DNA of 64,000 nucleotides, from the NCBI GenBank assembly GCA_013792135.1, contig VMSP01000058.1, positions 24,911 to 88,910 on the forward strand, written 5' to 3'. Below are positions 1-11,282 of this stretch, one piece after another (the first letter of the stretch is position 1; every line of letters begins with the position of its first letter). The DNA is from Desulfocapsa sp. (GTDB lineage: Bacteria; Desulfobacterota; Desulfobulbia; Desulfobulbales; Desulfocapsaceae). The translations under genes and the position numbers were made by a program. Below the pieces are notes generated by a model. That model was not told the DNA's origin, did no database searches, and saw only the letters and a program-made list of their open reading frames with translations.

Positions 1-183
1 CATAACATGGGTAGTTTTCTTGACCACGTGAGCAAACTGAACCGGATCGTCAGTGTCTCCAATGTTAAAATAAGCACTCCCAGTAAAAGTGAAGGAGAGA
101 TACTTCTGGATTCTACGTGTCGTCTGGTAACTTACCAGTTTACCAATATAAAGCTGGCGCAACCTAAAGCAGCGAAGAACTAA
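1..183 (+). CDS. pilO: PilO-like type IV pilus assembly protein, C-terminal part (5' truncated by window edge)
   Basis: Open frame from base 1 (HNMGSFLDHVSKLNRIVSVSNVKIS...) to TAA 181-183, directly upstream of pilP. Confidence 0.6.
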   Translation, partial: HNMGSFLDHVSKLNRIVSVSNVKISTPSKSEGEILLDSTCRLVTYQFTNIKLAQPKAAKN

Positions 184-200
184 TCATATTAAATTCTCTG

Positions 201-743
201 ATGAAAACGCAAACAAATATCAGACATCTGACATTCACTCTCAGCTTCTTGCTGGTCTTAAGCGGTCCCCTGTCTCTACAGGCTGTACCTGAGAGCAATG
301 CTAGCAGTGAGACGAATCGGGCCAGCGGACAAGATCCTCTGGGGCTGTCATTACCCACCGATGAGCCATCAACTGTTTTTTCGTACCAGCTCGAAGGAAG
401 ACCAGATCCCTTTTCTCCATTCATCACCGAGAAGGCAACAAGCTCCATCAATATGGACGAGATTGTCGACAATGAGGAAACGCTTTCCGGCATGCAGTTG
501 TTTGAACCAAGCCAGCTAAAATTGGTTGCCATCGTTTTTGAAGATTCTGCTGAACTGGCCATGGTCGAAGATGCTACCGGCCAAGGCTACGCACTTCGAC
601 CTGGCATGAAAATTGGCAGAAAAGGAATAATTACCACCATTGACCCTAACCAAGTTATCATTGAAGAGACATCGGTAACTCGTTCCGGTAAAAAAATAAC
701 TAATAATATCGTTATGCTTTTAAAGAAAAAGGGAGAAGAGTAA
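201..743 (+). CDS. pilP: PilP-like type IV pilus assembly protein
   Basis: 180 aa, signal peptide, GRPDPFSPF motif typical of PilP, position between pilO and pilQ-like gene. Confidence 0.75.
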   Translation: MKTQTNIRHLTFTLSFLLVLSGPLSLQAVPESNASSETNRASGQDPLGLSLPTDEPSTVFSYQLEGRPDPFSPFITEKATSSINMDEIVDNEETLSGMQLFEPSQLKLVAIVFEDSAELAMVEDATGQGYALRPGMKIGRKGIITTIDPNQVIIEETSVTRSGKKITNNIVMLLKKKGEE

Positions 744-746
744 ACA

Positions 747-2696
747 ATGTATCCAAAGCTCTCCACATTCCAACCGACTATTTTTCTCACCCTTTGCCTT
801 TTACTTCTGATGAGCACAGGATCGGTCTTTGCTGAGAACACGTTACCTGCGGCAGATAAATCCTACCTTATCCAGGACATCAAGTCAAACCTGCAGGGCG
901 ACGCTTTAAGCGTTGAAATTATTGGAAATAGCCTACCCGATTATAATACTTTTGAATTATTTAATCCCGCACGGCTTATTCTTGATATTGCTCACGCCAA
1001 GATGGATAGCAAGATCAATCCCGACAAGATCTTACCTGACAACAGCTACGCAAAACTTGTCACTAAACCCTTGACTGATCAAGATCCCAGCATCACCCGA
1101 TTTGAATTCACTATCAATGACAGTCATACCTACTCAGTGGATAGAGACCAAAACAACATATTGATCCTCATTCACCCCAAAACAGATACCACACAGGCCG
1201 TGGCACCACCTGCAGCACCACAAGCGGCAGCACCGGTCGCATCTGCTCAAGATAACAGCGCCCCAACCATGCTCCAGGATATGATCATCAAAAAAGGAGC
1301 TGAGCAATCTGAAATCCTGATTCTTGCCGATACCCCAATCAAAGATTTCCGTCATAATATCGTTGTCGGCAAAAAAGGTCTGCCCGACATGATGTTTATT
1401 GACATAATGGGAGTCGATGGATCGAAGCTGGCACGAGAGACGGAAGTAGGTACAGCCCTGAGCAAGATCAGAGTCGCACCCAAGGGATCAGGGATCCGAC
1501 TGCTCTTTGACTCTGGCCTGCCCTCACTTTTTGATTATACGGTTACTCCAGATCCTCAAGGACTGTTAGTAACTATTAAGGAAGCAAAACAAGACTCACA
1601 GCAAGGCATTAGCAAAAACAGCAAAGCCCCAGCGGACTCTACTCTTGATAATCTTATTGCTTCTTCGGCAACAGCCCTCACCAAGGGAAAGACCAAAGGA
1701 GAAAGCAGCAGTGACAATTTATCAGGAGCATTAGACAACTCTTTTAACTTTGGCGGATACAAAGACACTAAACGGATCAGTGTGGATTTCTTCAAAATCG
1801 ATCTGCACAATGTCTTTCGCCTGTTCCGTGAGATCAGCGGCGTCAATATCATCGTCGATGATTCAGTGCAAGGGTCACTCACCCTGGCACTTAATGATGT
1901 GCCCTGGGATTTTGCCCTCGATGTTATTCTCAATTTGAAAGACCTGCGCAAGGAAGAGCGTTTTAACACTATTGTTATTTATCCGGCACAGAAGGAATTT
2001 TTCTGGCCGGTGCGAGAACAAGACAATCTCTCCGTGGAAGCAGACCTTTCAATTGTCCAGCAAGAACAGGATGCCCTGGTTATTGAACAGTCGGCAGCCC
2101 AATCAGAAGAAAGTGTGCAGTCGAAAGAACTGATACGCAAGGCACGGATTGAAGAAAAGGGAGATAACATGGAACAGGCTGTTGCACTTTACGAACAGGC
2201 CTTCCAACTTGATCCCAAAAACGCAAATCTGGCAAACCGCTTGGCTGTCCTCTATCTGGCAAATCTGGGTATGAATGCCAAGGCCGTTTATTTCGCCAAG
2301 GAGAGTTTGAAGATAGATCCCCGAAATAGTCAAGCAGCGCTCTACGCGGCCATTGGCTTGGCAAACATGAACCAGATTGCTGAGGCCACAGATTATTTTT
2401 CTCAGAGTATCAGCGCCCCGACCCCAATGAAAGAGGCATTGATCAGCTATGCCTCTTTCAGCGAACAGAATGGACAGCCAGAGAGTGCTCTGAAACTGAT
2501 TGCTAAATACAATACGCTTTATGGTGAGTCTGTGGACACTATGGTTGCCAAGGCCAGAATCTATGACAAAATGGGCCAGAAGGAGAAGGCCAATGAACAA
2601 TATCGAGCTCTTCTGGCATCAGGCTATCAACTTGTTCCAGGCCTGAAACAATATATACAAGCTCGGCTTGCAGGAAATGCAGTCCCGAGTATGTAA
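747..2696 (+). CDS. PilQ-like protein with AMIN and secretin/TonB short N-terminal (STN) domains and C-terminal TPR repeats; no secretin barrel
   Basis: Signal peptide; STN-like VDFFKIDLHNVFRLFREISGVNIIVDDSVQGSLTL; TPR-like repeats at C-terminus. Confidence 0.6.
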   Translation: MYPKLSTFQPTIFLTLCLLLLMSTGSVFAENTLPAADKSYLIQDIKSNLQGDALSVEIIGNSLPDYNTFELFNPARLILDIAHAKMDSKINPDKILPDNSYAKLVTKPLTDQDPSITRFEFTINDSHTYSVDRDQNNILILIHPKTDTTQAVAPPAAPQAAAPVASAQDNSAPTMLQDMIIKKGAEQSEILILADTPIKDFRHNIVVGKKGLPDMMFIDIMGVDGSKLARETEVGTALSKIRVAPKGSGIRLLFDSGLPSLFDYTVTPDPQGLLVTIKEAKQDSQQGISKNSKAPADSTLDNLIASSATALTKGKTKGESSSDNLSGALDNSFNFGGYKDTKRISVDFFKIDLHNVFRLFREISGVNIIVDDSVQGSLTLALNDVPWDFALDVILNLKDLRKEERFNTIVIYPAQKEFFWPVREQDNLSVEADLSIVQQEQDALVIEQSAAQSEESVQSKELIRKARIEEKGDNMEQAVALYEQAFQLDPKNANLANRLAVLYLANLGMNAKAVYFAKESLKIDPRNSQAALYAAIGLANMNQIAEATDYFSQSISAPTPMKEALISYASFSEQNGQPESALKLIAKYNTLYGESVDTMVAKARIYDKMGQKEKANEQYRALLASGYQLVPGLKQYIQARLAGNAVPSM

Positions 2697-2718
2697 TAAT
2701 TTATGATAGTTACTGAAT

Positions 2719-2770
2719 CCCGCAGAGGCGCAGAGACGCATAAAAAATATTATCTCTGCGCCTCTGCGGG
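2719..2770. repeat. Intergenic inverted repeat, 18-bp perfect arms (CCCGCAGAGGCGCAGAGA / TCTCTGCGCCTCTGCGGG)
   Basis: Direct reading; related copy at 9456-9510. Confidence 0.7.
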
Positions 2771-2854
2771 AGATAGTTTTTTCACCAGTGAAGAGTTGAA
2801 TAGCTAAAGCTTTTTTAATACAAGTTCATTACGTACCTGTAGGATCGCACAGAC

Positions 2855-4699
2855 ATGACACGTTTCGTTTATTCTTTAATGGCCAAGAGGTTTTCCATGA
2901 AACTCAGATCCAAAGTGGCGTCAACACTCGCCCTCTTCCTTCTTTCCCTTGTTCTTTTGTCTTGTAGTCCCTTGACTGCAGAGCCGGAAAAACCGACAGC
3001 AGAGGCCGCCAAGGTGACCATGCCCGATGCGACGCCTCCATCTCTGCCGGTTCAATATATGAAGCCTTCGTACCGGGTTGATGCTGCCAGCAAAAACGAA
3101 CTGGACAGTCAAGCGGACGATGTGGTTTTCAAGGTAGGCCGGACTATCAGCTCAAAAAAGAAGGTACCTCTCAGTTTGATCATGAAGCCTTTGGCGGCCA
3201 TAAAGAAATTAAATATTTCTTGGGCAGATGATGTCAAACAGGATATTCTGGTAGACGTGGACATTCAGGCCAATGATGACTTTTATAAGGCTATTGACAA
3301 CATTCTCCGTCAGCTCGATTATTTTTATGAAATTGATGGGAGCACCATTGTTATCAAAAGCAACGAAACTAAACAATATCATGTTGCCATGCCTTTTTCT
3401 AAACAGGAATTCTCTACTGGTACCGGAGGTAATGTCCTAGGCGGTGATATCGGCGGTGAAGGAGTAGCCAAAAATGTAGAAGGAACTATAAAGCTCGTCA
3501 GTGAAAAAAACGAATTTGACATATGGGAAAATATCAAATCAAATTTGGACAGTATCCTTGACATAAAACGCACTCGTACTCGAATTGAGACTGACGCTGG
3601 TAACTCAACTGATAGTACAAACGCTAACGCAACAGGTAATGCAGCAGCTAACCAAAATAGTAATAGTGCAAACGTTAATGCAAATCTTAATGCAGCAGAA
3701 AAAAAAGAAAAAGCACTTAATGCACAAAATGTTATACAAGAAGGAATTTCAGTAACAAGCAAAAAGGATAGCTACTATTTTATCGACAAACCTGTTGGCC
3801 TTATAACAGTATCAGCTCCCCGCACTATACAAAAACAAGTTGAAGATTATTTCACTTCACTGCAAAAGGAAATCTACAAACAAGTATCTATTGAGGCAAA
3901 AATTATCGAAGTACAGCTAGTTGACAATTCCTCCATAGGTATCAACTGGGAGTCTGTTCTGAAAAGTTTCAGTATTAAAGGCGCAGTGGAATTTGGCGCT
4001 CAGACTCTCGGTAACGGTGTTACCTCAGTTGGGCAAGTCTTCCCTTATGTCTTTGCCAACGAAAATGCGGCTGGTACATGGAATGATGGAACAAATCATG
4101 GCTCGACCTACGACCCAACCCGGTTCGTGTCCAACATCAGGATCAATACCGCCAATTTTGAGGTCTTTCTCAACGCCCTCAAGACCCAGGGAACAACTAA
4201 GGTACTGTCCAATCCCAAGATCAGCGTCCTTAATGGCCAACCTTCCATGATTACCGTCGGCCAGAATATCACCTATATTGATAAGATAGAGGTAGATGTC
4301 GATGCAACGACTGGAGTCAGGACCTACTCTGCCACTACGGCTAGAGTGCTTTCTGGTGTCGGCCTGGCCCTTACTGCTACCGTTCTTGACAATAATGAGA
4401 TCATCATGAATCTGGTGCCTGTCACCTCAGAACTGGCAGGGGAGATCGAATATAGAGCAGTAGGGGAAGGTACAGTTGGCCTGCCTGTTGTCAATGTTCG
4501 CGAGATGAGCACCACGGTACGGGTAAAAGATGGGGAAATGCTGGTCATTGGCGGACTTATCAGCGACGTGAATGATGAACAAGGGAATTTTGCCCCGGTA
4601 CTTGGCGATATCCCACTGGTCAAATATCTCTTCGGCTATGAAGAAAAGATAAAAAATAAGCGCGAACTGATTATTTTACTGAAACCGCGGATTATCTAA
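2855..4699 (+). CDS. mshL: MSHA-type pilus secretin MshL-like
   Basis: Lipoprotein-like N-terminus, STN domain, C-terminal secretin domain (VNVREMSTTVRVKDGEMLVIGGLI...PLVKYLFG). Confidence 0.8.
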   Translation: MTRFVYSLMAKRFSMKLRSKVASTLALFLLSLVLLSCSPLTAEPEKPTAEAAKVTMPDATPPSLPVQYMKPSYRVDAASKNELDSQADDVVFKVGRTISSKKKVPLSLIMKPLAAIKKLNISWADDVKQDILVDVDIQANDDFYKAIDNILRQLDYFYEIDGSTIVIKSNETKQYHVAMPFSKQEFSTGTGGNVLGGDIGGEGVAKNVEGTIKLVSEKNEFDIWENIKSNLDSILDIKRTRTRIETDAGNSTDSTNANATGNAAANQNSNSANVNANLNAAEKKEKALNAQNVIQEGISVTSKKDSYYFIDKPVGLITVSAPRTIQKQVEDYFTSLQKEIYKQVSIEAKIIEVQLVDNSSIGINWESVLKSFSIKGAVEFGAQTLGNGVTSVGQVFPYVFANENAAGTWNDGTNHGSTYDPTRFVSNIRINTANFEVFLNALKTQGTTKVLSNPKISVLNGQPSMITVGQNITYIDKIEVDVDATTGVRTYSATTARVLSGVGLALTATVLDNNEIIMNLVPVTSELAGEIEYRAVGEGTVGLPVVNVREMSTTVRVKDGEMLVIGGLISDVNDEQGNFAPVLGDIPLVKYLFGYEEKIKNKRELIILLKPRII

Positions 4700-4748
4700 T
4701 TTTTTTTATAAAAACAGAAAACAATACCTTTTTTACAGGGAGAAAATT

Positions 4749-5771
4749 ATGAAGAGGTTGCACTACGCACTGGTAGGCCTGATGATACTGCTGCTGGCCG
4801 GATGCGGACAAACTGTGGTTGAGACCCTCCAGGTACCGGTAGAATCTGGCCCCAATGCGCCGGGCAAGGGAAAAACAATCGTCATCCTTCCCTTTGCTGA
4901 TTACACCTATGCGGATTCACTTTCTGCGGCCCATCGGCGTGATATGGCTATCACCGAATCTTTAACAGACCGCTTGGTTGCCAAAGGGTTCGCACTGCCC
5001 ATCCAGGAGGATGTCTTTAGCTACATGGTAGATCAATCCATCATCAGCCTGGTTGCCTATGAGCAGAATAATTCTGTATCGCTGAACAATGAACTGAGCG
5101 GCGAGTGGTCTGATGTAATGAAAGATCAGATCCGTGGCTATATTTCCGAAGAGCAGACTCAACGTGACAATCAAGTTTCCGCCAGCCCTGGAACCCATGG
5201 CCTCACGCAACAGACTGTCGCCAAGATTGGCCGCAAGTTCAATGCTGACTACATTGTTCGAGGTCGGATTCTCGAATTCAAAACCAGACAAGAACACACC
5301 TGGGCCCCATGGAAACGTGGTATCCTGCCCTTCATCTCCGGCACCACCAGCCAGGTTGCCTTTGGGTTTGCCGACACTGACCAATATGACAACTGGAATA
5401 ACATGATTGCCGGTGGCACCTGGGGAGCTATTATCGGACACAATGTTAATGGTCCATGGGATACCGATGGTGATAGCAATATTCTGGGCATCTCCGGAAG
5501 CCAAGATGCCAATACCATCCTTTGGGGTGCAGTTGGTGCGCTCGTAGGACGAGAAGCCAAAAACAGCGGCCAGGTAGATCAGGCCGTGGTCCAGATGCGA
5601 ATCTGGATTCAGGAAGCAGCCACTGGCAATGTAGTGTGGACTAATAGAGTAGACGTCAAGGTTTCTCCGGAATCAATACTGGCTGACAAACAATATGACG
5701 CCCTCTTTAACCAGGCCATTGAAAAAGGGGTTACTACCCTCGTGGATAACTTTGTAACCACCGCACTGTAA
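4749..5771 (+). CDS. Lipoprotein (LAGC lipobox), CsgG-like fold suspected, pilus-operon associated
   Basis: MKRLHYALVGLMILLLAGCGQ signal; IVILPFADYTYADS motif; same strand after secretin. Confidence 0.5.
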   Translation: MKRLHYALVGLMILLLAGCGQTVVETLQVPVESGPNAPGKGKTIVILPFADYTYADSLSAAHRRDMAITESLTDRLVAKGFALPIQEDVFSYMVDQSIISLVAYEQNNSVSLNNELSGEWSDVMKDQIRGYISEEQTQRDNQVSASPGTHGLTQQTVAKIGRKFNADYIVRGRILEFKTRQEHTWAPWKRGILPFISGTTSQVAFGFADTDQYDNWNNMIAGGTWGAIIGHNVNGPWDTDGDSNILGISGSQDANTILWGAVGALVGREAKNSGQVDQAVVQMRIWIQEAATGNVVWTNRVDVKVSPESILADKQYDALFNQAIEKGVTTLVDNFVTTAL

Positions 5772-5788
5772 ATATAATATAAATCATA

Positions 5789-5845
5789 AACGAACGACAA
5801 AGGCCCTTATTCCCCATGCGGGAATAAGGGCCTTTGTCGTTCGTT
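5789..5845. terminator. 26-bp perfect inverted repeat, bidirectional terminator between convergent genes
   Basis: aacgaacgacaaaggcccttattccc / gggaataagggcctttgtcgttcgtt with 5-nt loop. Confidence 0.8.
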
Positions 5846-5855
5846 GTTCCTTCTT

Positions 5856-5900
5856 CTATTTCCCATGTGCTGCCGCATGTGCAAGCTGCATGGGAAATAG
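5856..5900. terminator. Second hairpin (ctatttcccatg / catgggaaatag) between convergent genes
   Basis: 12-bp perfect arms, just before the secB stop. Confidence 0.5.
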
Positions 5901-5937
5901 ATCACTCATCTTTAATGCACAAGAAGCTGGTTGTTTC

Positions 5938-6420
5938 TTAATTCTCCTGCTGGGCAGCATCCTTCTGTTTCTTGGAATTTTGATAGAGCCCCATAAAATT
6001 AATCGGTTCCATCAAAAAGGGCACAAATCCACCATCAACGGATACCTGGCTCACTATCTGTCGGGTAAAGGGGAAGAGCAAGGTAGGACAATCAACGCTG
6101 AGCACCATCTCCAGATGTTCCTCCGGGATATTCTTCAACAGATAGGCAGCCGCATGTTCAATCTCCATGATAAACATGGTCTTGTCATCGTTCCCTTTAT
6201 CAACAATCTTGGCCGTAATCTGCAGACTCACCTCATAATGATCATCACCTAAATTTTTATGATTCAATTTCAGGTTCACATCCACCTTAGGTTCTGAATT
6301 CTGCAACCGATACACTTCAGGGGCATTGGGATTTTCAAAGGATAAATCCTTAATATACATCTTTTGCATCCGAAAAACCGGACTCTCACCGGCTCCATTA
6401 TTTCCATGTTCTTCAGTCAT
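5938..6420 (-). CDS. secB: Protein-export chaperone SecB
   Basis: VYIKDLSFENPNAPEV-type start and SecB core ...LLFPFTRQIVSQVSVDGGFVPFLMEPINFMGLY; start chosen at MTEEHGNNG. Confidence 0.85.
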   Translation of the reverse strand: MTEEHGNNGAGESPVFRMQKMYIKDLSFENPNAPEVYRLQNSEPKVDVNLKLNHKNLGDDHYEVSLQITAKIVDKGNDDKTMFIMEIEHAAAYLLKNIPEEHLEMVLSVDCPTLLFPFTRQIVSQVSVDGGFVPFLMEPINFMGLYQNSKKQKDAAQQEN

Positions 6421-6565
6421 TGTTCTTATCCTCATTGAATAAACAAAAATACTTTTCACATCACTAGATGCATTCGTAAACGGTAAACGACATTTTAAAG
6501 GAACTACTTTAAAGCAAATACAAAAGGGACGCAAAGAAAAACCAGACATCCATTCTCATTTCCAG

Positions 6566-9421
6566 CTATTTCACAAACTTTTTTTCGGCCGCAAGCACTT
6601 GCCCTAAAAATCTTCCGGTATGCGAGCTCTTTTCAGCCGCGACCTGCTCCGGTGTACCACAGACCACAATCCTGCCACCCATATCTCCACCCTCCGGCCC
6701 TACATCTATAATCCAGTCAGCAGTTTTTATTACATCCAGATTGTGCTCGATCACCACCACGCTATTCCCATGATCAACCAGACGCCCAAGAACTTTAAGA
6801 AGGTGCTGTATATCTGCCGGATGAAGGCCGGTCGTCGGTTCATCCAGGATATACAAGGTTCTGCCGCTGGGTCGCCCGGACAGTTCTTTAGCCAGCTTGA
6901 CTCTCTGGGCCTCACCGCCGGACAAGGTCACCGAGGATTGCCCAAGGGTAATATATGAAAGTCCCACATCAAACAAGGTTTGCAATCGATTTTTGAGGGG
7001 AGGAATATTCTGAAAAAAAGCTAATGCCTCTTCCACGGTCATGGCCAGCACATCATGAATATTTTTATCACGGTAACGAATATCAAGTGTTTCCTGATTA
7101 TACCGTTTCCCTTTACAGGAATCGCAGATTACATAAATATCCGGAAGAAAGTGCATGGCAATCTTATTGACGCCTTCGCCCTCACAGGCCTCACATCGTC
7201 CGCCCTTCATATTAAAGCTGAACTGTCCAATTTTATACCCTCTGGCCCGTGACTCAGGTAATCTGGCAAAAAGCTCGCGAATGGGAGTAAAAACCCCGGT
7301 ATAGGTTGCAGGATTCGATCGTGGCGTCCGACCAATAGGACTTTGATCAATATCTACAATCTTATCCACACACTCCACGCCGGACAAAACCGCCCCGTCC
7401 TGCTGTACCTTGGGCAATCTCTGCGCCACCCCCTTTTGAGCCATCCTGAATAAAGTCTCCATCACCAGAGAACTTTTTCCAGAACCGGACACCCCGGTAA
7501 CACAGGTCATCACCCCTAAGGGAAAAATGACATCAACCTGCTTCAGGTTATTCACCGATCCATTGTGCAGGAAAAGATTATCCTGTTTGCCCTTGCGGAC
7601 AGGTCTTCTTTTCGCTGGCTGTGCTATCATCATTCTGCCGGAAAGATAGGCCCCGGTGAGTGAGCCTTCACAGTCCAACAATCCAGGAACCAGACCATTA
7701 TAGACAACCTCTCCCCCATGCACACCAGCTCCAGGCCCCATATCCAGCACATGATCAGCGGCGAGAATGGTGTCGGTATCGTGCTCAACAACAATGACAC
7801 TATTACCCAGATCACGTAATTCCACCAAGGTCTTGATGAGTTTATGATTATCACGCTGATGCAGACCGATACTCGGCTCATCGAGGATATAAAGGACACC
7901 GGCTAGACGGGAACCAATCTGAGAGGCCAGTCTGATCCGTTGGGCCTCACCTCCTGACAAGGTCCCGGATCTCCTTTCAAGGGACAGATAACCAAGACCA
8001 ACATCTTCCAGAAATGAAAGCCGATCAATAATCTCCTTCAAAATTGGCTGGCCAATCTGCCGTTCCCGTTCACTCAAGGGCAAGAGAGGTATTTCTTGAA
8101 GCAAGGTGGCAATGGAGAGAGAAGTCAACGCATAGATCGACCACCTGCCAATCCGTACAGCTAAAGCCTCAGGCTTCAGGCGCGCACCATTGCAACGGTG
8201 ACAGGTCTGCTCATTCATGTAGCGTCCGAGTTCCTCGCGCACCATAGCTGATTGTGTCTCATGATAACGACGATCCAGTTGAGGAATAACACCCTCAAAA
8301 CTCTGCTCAGAGCGCATCGTTCTTTTTCCTTTCTGATAGTGAAAAGGAATTTCCTCTCGACCAGAACCGTAAAGAATAATCTCTTGCATCCTGGCCGGCA
8401 GTTTCTGAAAAGGCGTCCCCATGGAAAAATGATAATGAAGGGCAAGCGCTGCCAGCATCTGACCTGAATAAGAACTCTCAATTCTTCTCCCCCAAGGAGC
8501 GATGGCCCCATCCAGCAGACTCAATTCCGGCTCGGGAACAAGCAGTTCAGGGTCAAAGAATTGTTTTACACCCAGCCCACCACACTCTTCACAGGCCCCT
8601 TGGGGATTATTAAAGGAAAAGAGCTGAGTAGAAAGAGCCGGCATGGAGAGACCGCAGCTATGACAGGCCGCCAATTCACTTAACAGTTGTTCCCTCTCCT
8701 CATCGGGAAAGAGGGCCAGTAAATACCCCTCTGTCAACTTGACCGCTGTGGATACAGAATCTGAAAGACGACGGCGAATAGATTCCTTCAATACCAGTCT
8801 GTCCACCACCACCTCGATGGAATGACGCTTGTTTTTATCAAGTGCTTCAACCTCATCAGCATGCAGGATATCGCCATCAATCCGAACCCGGACAAAGCCC
8901 TCTTTTCTGATCCGCGCCAGAATCTGTTCGTGCCGTCCCTTTTTATTGTTCACCAGCGGTGCCAGCAAAACTACTTTTGTCCCTTCCTTCAAGGCCAGCA
9001 GGCTAAGCACCATTTCCTCTATGGATTGTGAACGAATCTCCTCACCACATTGAGGACAACAGGGCTGCCCACAGCGGGCAAACAGCAGCCGTAGATGGTC
9101 GTAAATCTCCGTCACCGTGCCAACGGTTGAGCGCGGATTTTTGCTGGTGGTCTTCTGTTCAATGGACACCGCAGGAGAAAGCCCCTCCAGTGAATCCACA
9201 TCCGGCTTATCCATCTGCCCGAGGAACTGTCTTGCATAGGTTGAAAGGGACTCCACGTAGCGGCGCTGTCCTTCCGCGTACAAGGTGTCAAAGGCAAGAG
9301 TCGACTTGCCGGAACCTGAAAGTCCGGTAAAGACCACCAGGCTGTTCCGTGGTAGATCCACATCAATATTTTTCAGATTATGCATCCGTGCCCCACGGAT
9401 ACTCAAGGTCTGTGGTTCCAT
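6566..9421 (-). CDS. uvrA: Excinuclease ABC subunit A
   Basis: 951 aa, two ABC ATPase modules, zinc fingers, canonical N-terminus [19 protein letters not shown]. Confidence 0.95.
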   Translation of the reverse strand: MEPQTLSIRGARMHNLKNIDVDLPRNSLVVFTGLSGSGKSTLAFDTLYAEGQRRYVESLSTYARQFLGQMDKPDVDSLEGLSPAVSIEQKTTSKNPRSTVGTVTEIYDHLRLLFARCGQPCCPQCGEEIRSQSIEEMVLSLLALKEGTKVVLLAPLVNNKKGRHEQILARIRKEGFVRVRIDGDILHADEVEALDKNKRHSIEVVVDRLVLKESIRRRLSDSVSTAVKLTEGYLLALFPDEEREQLLSELAACHSCGLSMPALSTQLFSFNNPQGACEECGGLGVKQFFDPELLVPEPELSLLDGAIAPWGRRIESSYSGQMLAALALHYHFSMGTPFQKLPARMQEIILYGSGREEIPFHYQKGKRTMRSEQSFEGVIPQLDRRYHETQSAMVREELGRYMNEQTCHRCNGARLKPEALAVRIGRWSIYALTSLSIATLLQEIPLLPLSERERQIGQPILKEIIDRLSFLEDVGLGYLSLERRSGTLSGGEAQRIRLASQIGSRLAGVLYILDEPSIGLHQRDNHKLIKTLVELRDLGNSVIVVEHDTDTILAADHVLDMGPGAGVHGGEVVYNGLVPGLLDCEGSLTGAYLSGRMMIAQPAKRRPVRKGKQDNLFLHNGSVNNLKQVDVIFPLGVMTCVTGVSGSGKSSLVMETLFRMAQKGVAQRLPKVQQDGAVLSGVECVDKIVDIDQSPIGRTPRSNPATYTGVFTPIRELFARLPESRARGYKIGQFSFNMKGGRCEACEGEGVNKIAMHFLPDIYVICDSCKGKRYNQETLDIRYRDKNIHDVLAMTVEEALAFFQNIPPLKNRLQTLFDVGLSYITLGQSSVTLSGGEAQRVKLAKELSGRPSGRTLYILDEPTTGLHPADIQHLLKVLGRLVDHGNSVVVIEHNLDVIKTADWIIDVGPEGGDMGGRIVVCGTPEQVAAEKSSHTGRFLGQVLAAEKKFVK

Positions 9422-9455
9422 AAAAGAATCGTCAAAAAAGATAAAAGACTATTTT

Positions 9456-9510
9456 CCCACAGAGGCACAGAGAATAACCAAAAATGTTTTTTTCCGGCGT
9501 CTCTGCGGGA
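9456..9510. repeat. Degenerate copy of the CCCRCAGAGGCRCAGAGA...TCTCTGCGGGA intergenic repeat
   Basis: Similarity to 2719-2770 by eye. Confidence 0.5.
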
Positions 9511-9584
9511 ACCTGTTCTGTAATTCGTAAACAAATATTTCTTTCCATAAGCTTCGTAATCTTACGGATGTTGTTACTACCAGT

Positions 9585-10001
9585 TCATACAGACCCAAAC
9601 TGCATATGATCGACCTTAATACAACGATCCATAACGACAATCAACCCAGCCTTTTCCGCTAAGTCTGCAGCCTCCCTGTTGATGATTCCCTGCTGCATCC
9701 AGATCACTTTTGCCCCAATGCTAATTGCTTCTTCAACCACCGGCAACACATCTTGAGCGCGTCTGAAGATATCGACCACATCAACAGCCTCAGGGATAGA
9801 AGAAAGATCAGGATAACATTTGAGCCCACAAATCTCACTATGACCAGGATTCACAGGGATCACCCGAAATCCGGCTTGTATCAGATAACAGCCTACCATG
9901 TTACTCGGTCGATTCTCTTTGGGGGAAAAGCCAACGACGGCAATGGTTTTTGCAGTACGTAAGACATCTTTAACAACAGTAAGAGCAGGTAAAGTAAACA
10001 T
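9585..10001 (-). CDS. CoA-binding domain protein (YccU-like)
   Basis: KTIAVVGFSPKENRPSNMVGCYLIQAGFRVIPVNPGHSEICG...VIWMQQGIINREAADLAEKAG. Confidence 0.8.
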   Translation of the reverse strand: MFTLPALTVVKDVLRTAKTIAVVGFSPKENRPSNMVGCYLIQAGFRVIPVNPGHSEICGLKCYPDLSSIPEAVDVVDIFRRAQDVLPVVEEAISIGAKVIWMQQGIINREAADLAEKAGLIVVMDRCIKVDHMQFGSV

Positions 10002-10282
10002 GGCAGTTATAATGTTAACAGAAATAATATATGGATTTTAAAAAGGAGTGAACCCTTTTGCGAGAAAAGGATTTACCACTTATACAGGCTATGGTATTTT
10101 AGGGGCCGTTATGGAATAATCACTCTGGTATTCCATTTCATAACAGCTCCTTTTGCTGTTTGTGCCCTCCAGCATATAAATAATTTTTACCACAACAACT
10201 TAACTTGTTCTTATCATAAGCTGAAAGCAAAATAAAATCTTCAACACTTTTGTCCTCTTTTTCTCACAGGTAAGGAAGCTCA

Positions 10283-11179
10283 ATGAATTTTCAAGATATT
10301 ATCCTGGAACTGAACCATTACTGGGCAGATCAGGGATGCGCCATTCAACAGCCCTATGACATGGAGGTTGGGGCCGGAACATTCCATCCAGCAACCCTGC
10401 TCAGGTCACTGGGGCCTGAACCATGGAAGGCTGCCTATCCACAACCATCAAGACGTCCCACCGACGGCCGTTATGGTAACAATCCGAACCGTTTGCAACA
10501 TTATTATCAATACCAGGTAGTGCTTAAACCATCGCCTATTGATGTCCAGGAACTTTACCTGAACAGCCTGAAACGCTTTGGACTCAGTCCACTGGAACAC
10601 GATATCCGTTTTGTTGAAGATGACTGGGAATCACCGACTTTAGGAGCTTGGGGACTGGGCTGGGAAGTATGGCTCGATGGAATGGAAGTAACTCAGTTCA
10701 CCTATTTCCAGCAGGCAGGCTCCATTGACCTTCACCCTATCACTGTGGAAATCACCTACGGCCTGGAACGACTTGCTATGTATCTCCAAGGTGTGGACAG
10801 TGTTTATGACATTGCCTGGAACGATACCATAAGTTATGGTGAAATCTTTCACCAGGCAGAGGTTGAATTCTCCACCTTTAATTTTGAAGAGGCCAATGTC
10901 GAAAAGCTGGTATCCTTCTTCGACATCTACGAGCAGGAAGCTCTCAAACTCGTTGAGAAAAAACTCATCCTGCCTGCCTATGATTACTGCCTGAAATGCT
11001 CACACACCTTCAATCTTCTGGATGCACGCAAGGCAATAAGCGTTACAGAGCGAACACGCTACATTGGCAGGATCAGAAATATTGCCAGAAAAGTGGCAGA
11101 GCAGTATATCATCCAAAGGGAAGAAATGGGGTATCCGCTCATAAAAGTCGGACAACCCGTACAGGCAGTTGTTGCTTAA
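10283..11179 (+). CDS. glyQ: Glycine--tRNA ligase alpha subunit
   Basis: Full-length Gly[49 protein letters not shown]. Confidence 0.95.
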   Translation: MNFQDIILELNHYWADQGCAIQQPYDMEVGAGTFHPATLLRSLGPEPWKAAYPQPSRRPTDGRYGNNPNRLQHYYQYQVVLKPSPIDVQELYLNSLKRFGLSPLEHDIRFVEDDWESPTLGAWGLGWEVWLDGMEVTQFTYFQQAGSIDLHPITVEITYGLERLAMYLQGVDSVYDIAWNDTISYGEIFHQAEVEFSTFNFEEANVEKLVSFFDIYEQEALKLVEKKLILPAYDYCLKCSHTFNLLDARKAISVTERTRYIGRIRNIARKVAEQYIIQREEMGYPLIKVGQPVQAVVA

Positions 11180-11282
11180 GAATAACCTTGTTCCTTTAGT
11201 GCACGCCAGAAAGAGCACCAGAGGAGCGTTGAGGAACAAACTGCAACGCACGACTCATTTGCTTAACATTCACTAAAAAAAA

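Noticed and set aside
8044-9330. Several plus-strand ORFs within uvrA
   Set aside because: Antisense to a conserved gene, no independent support.
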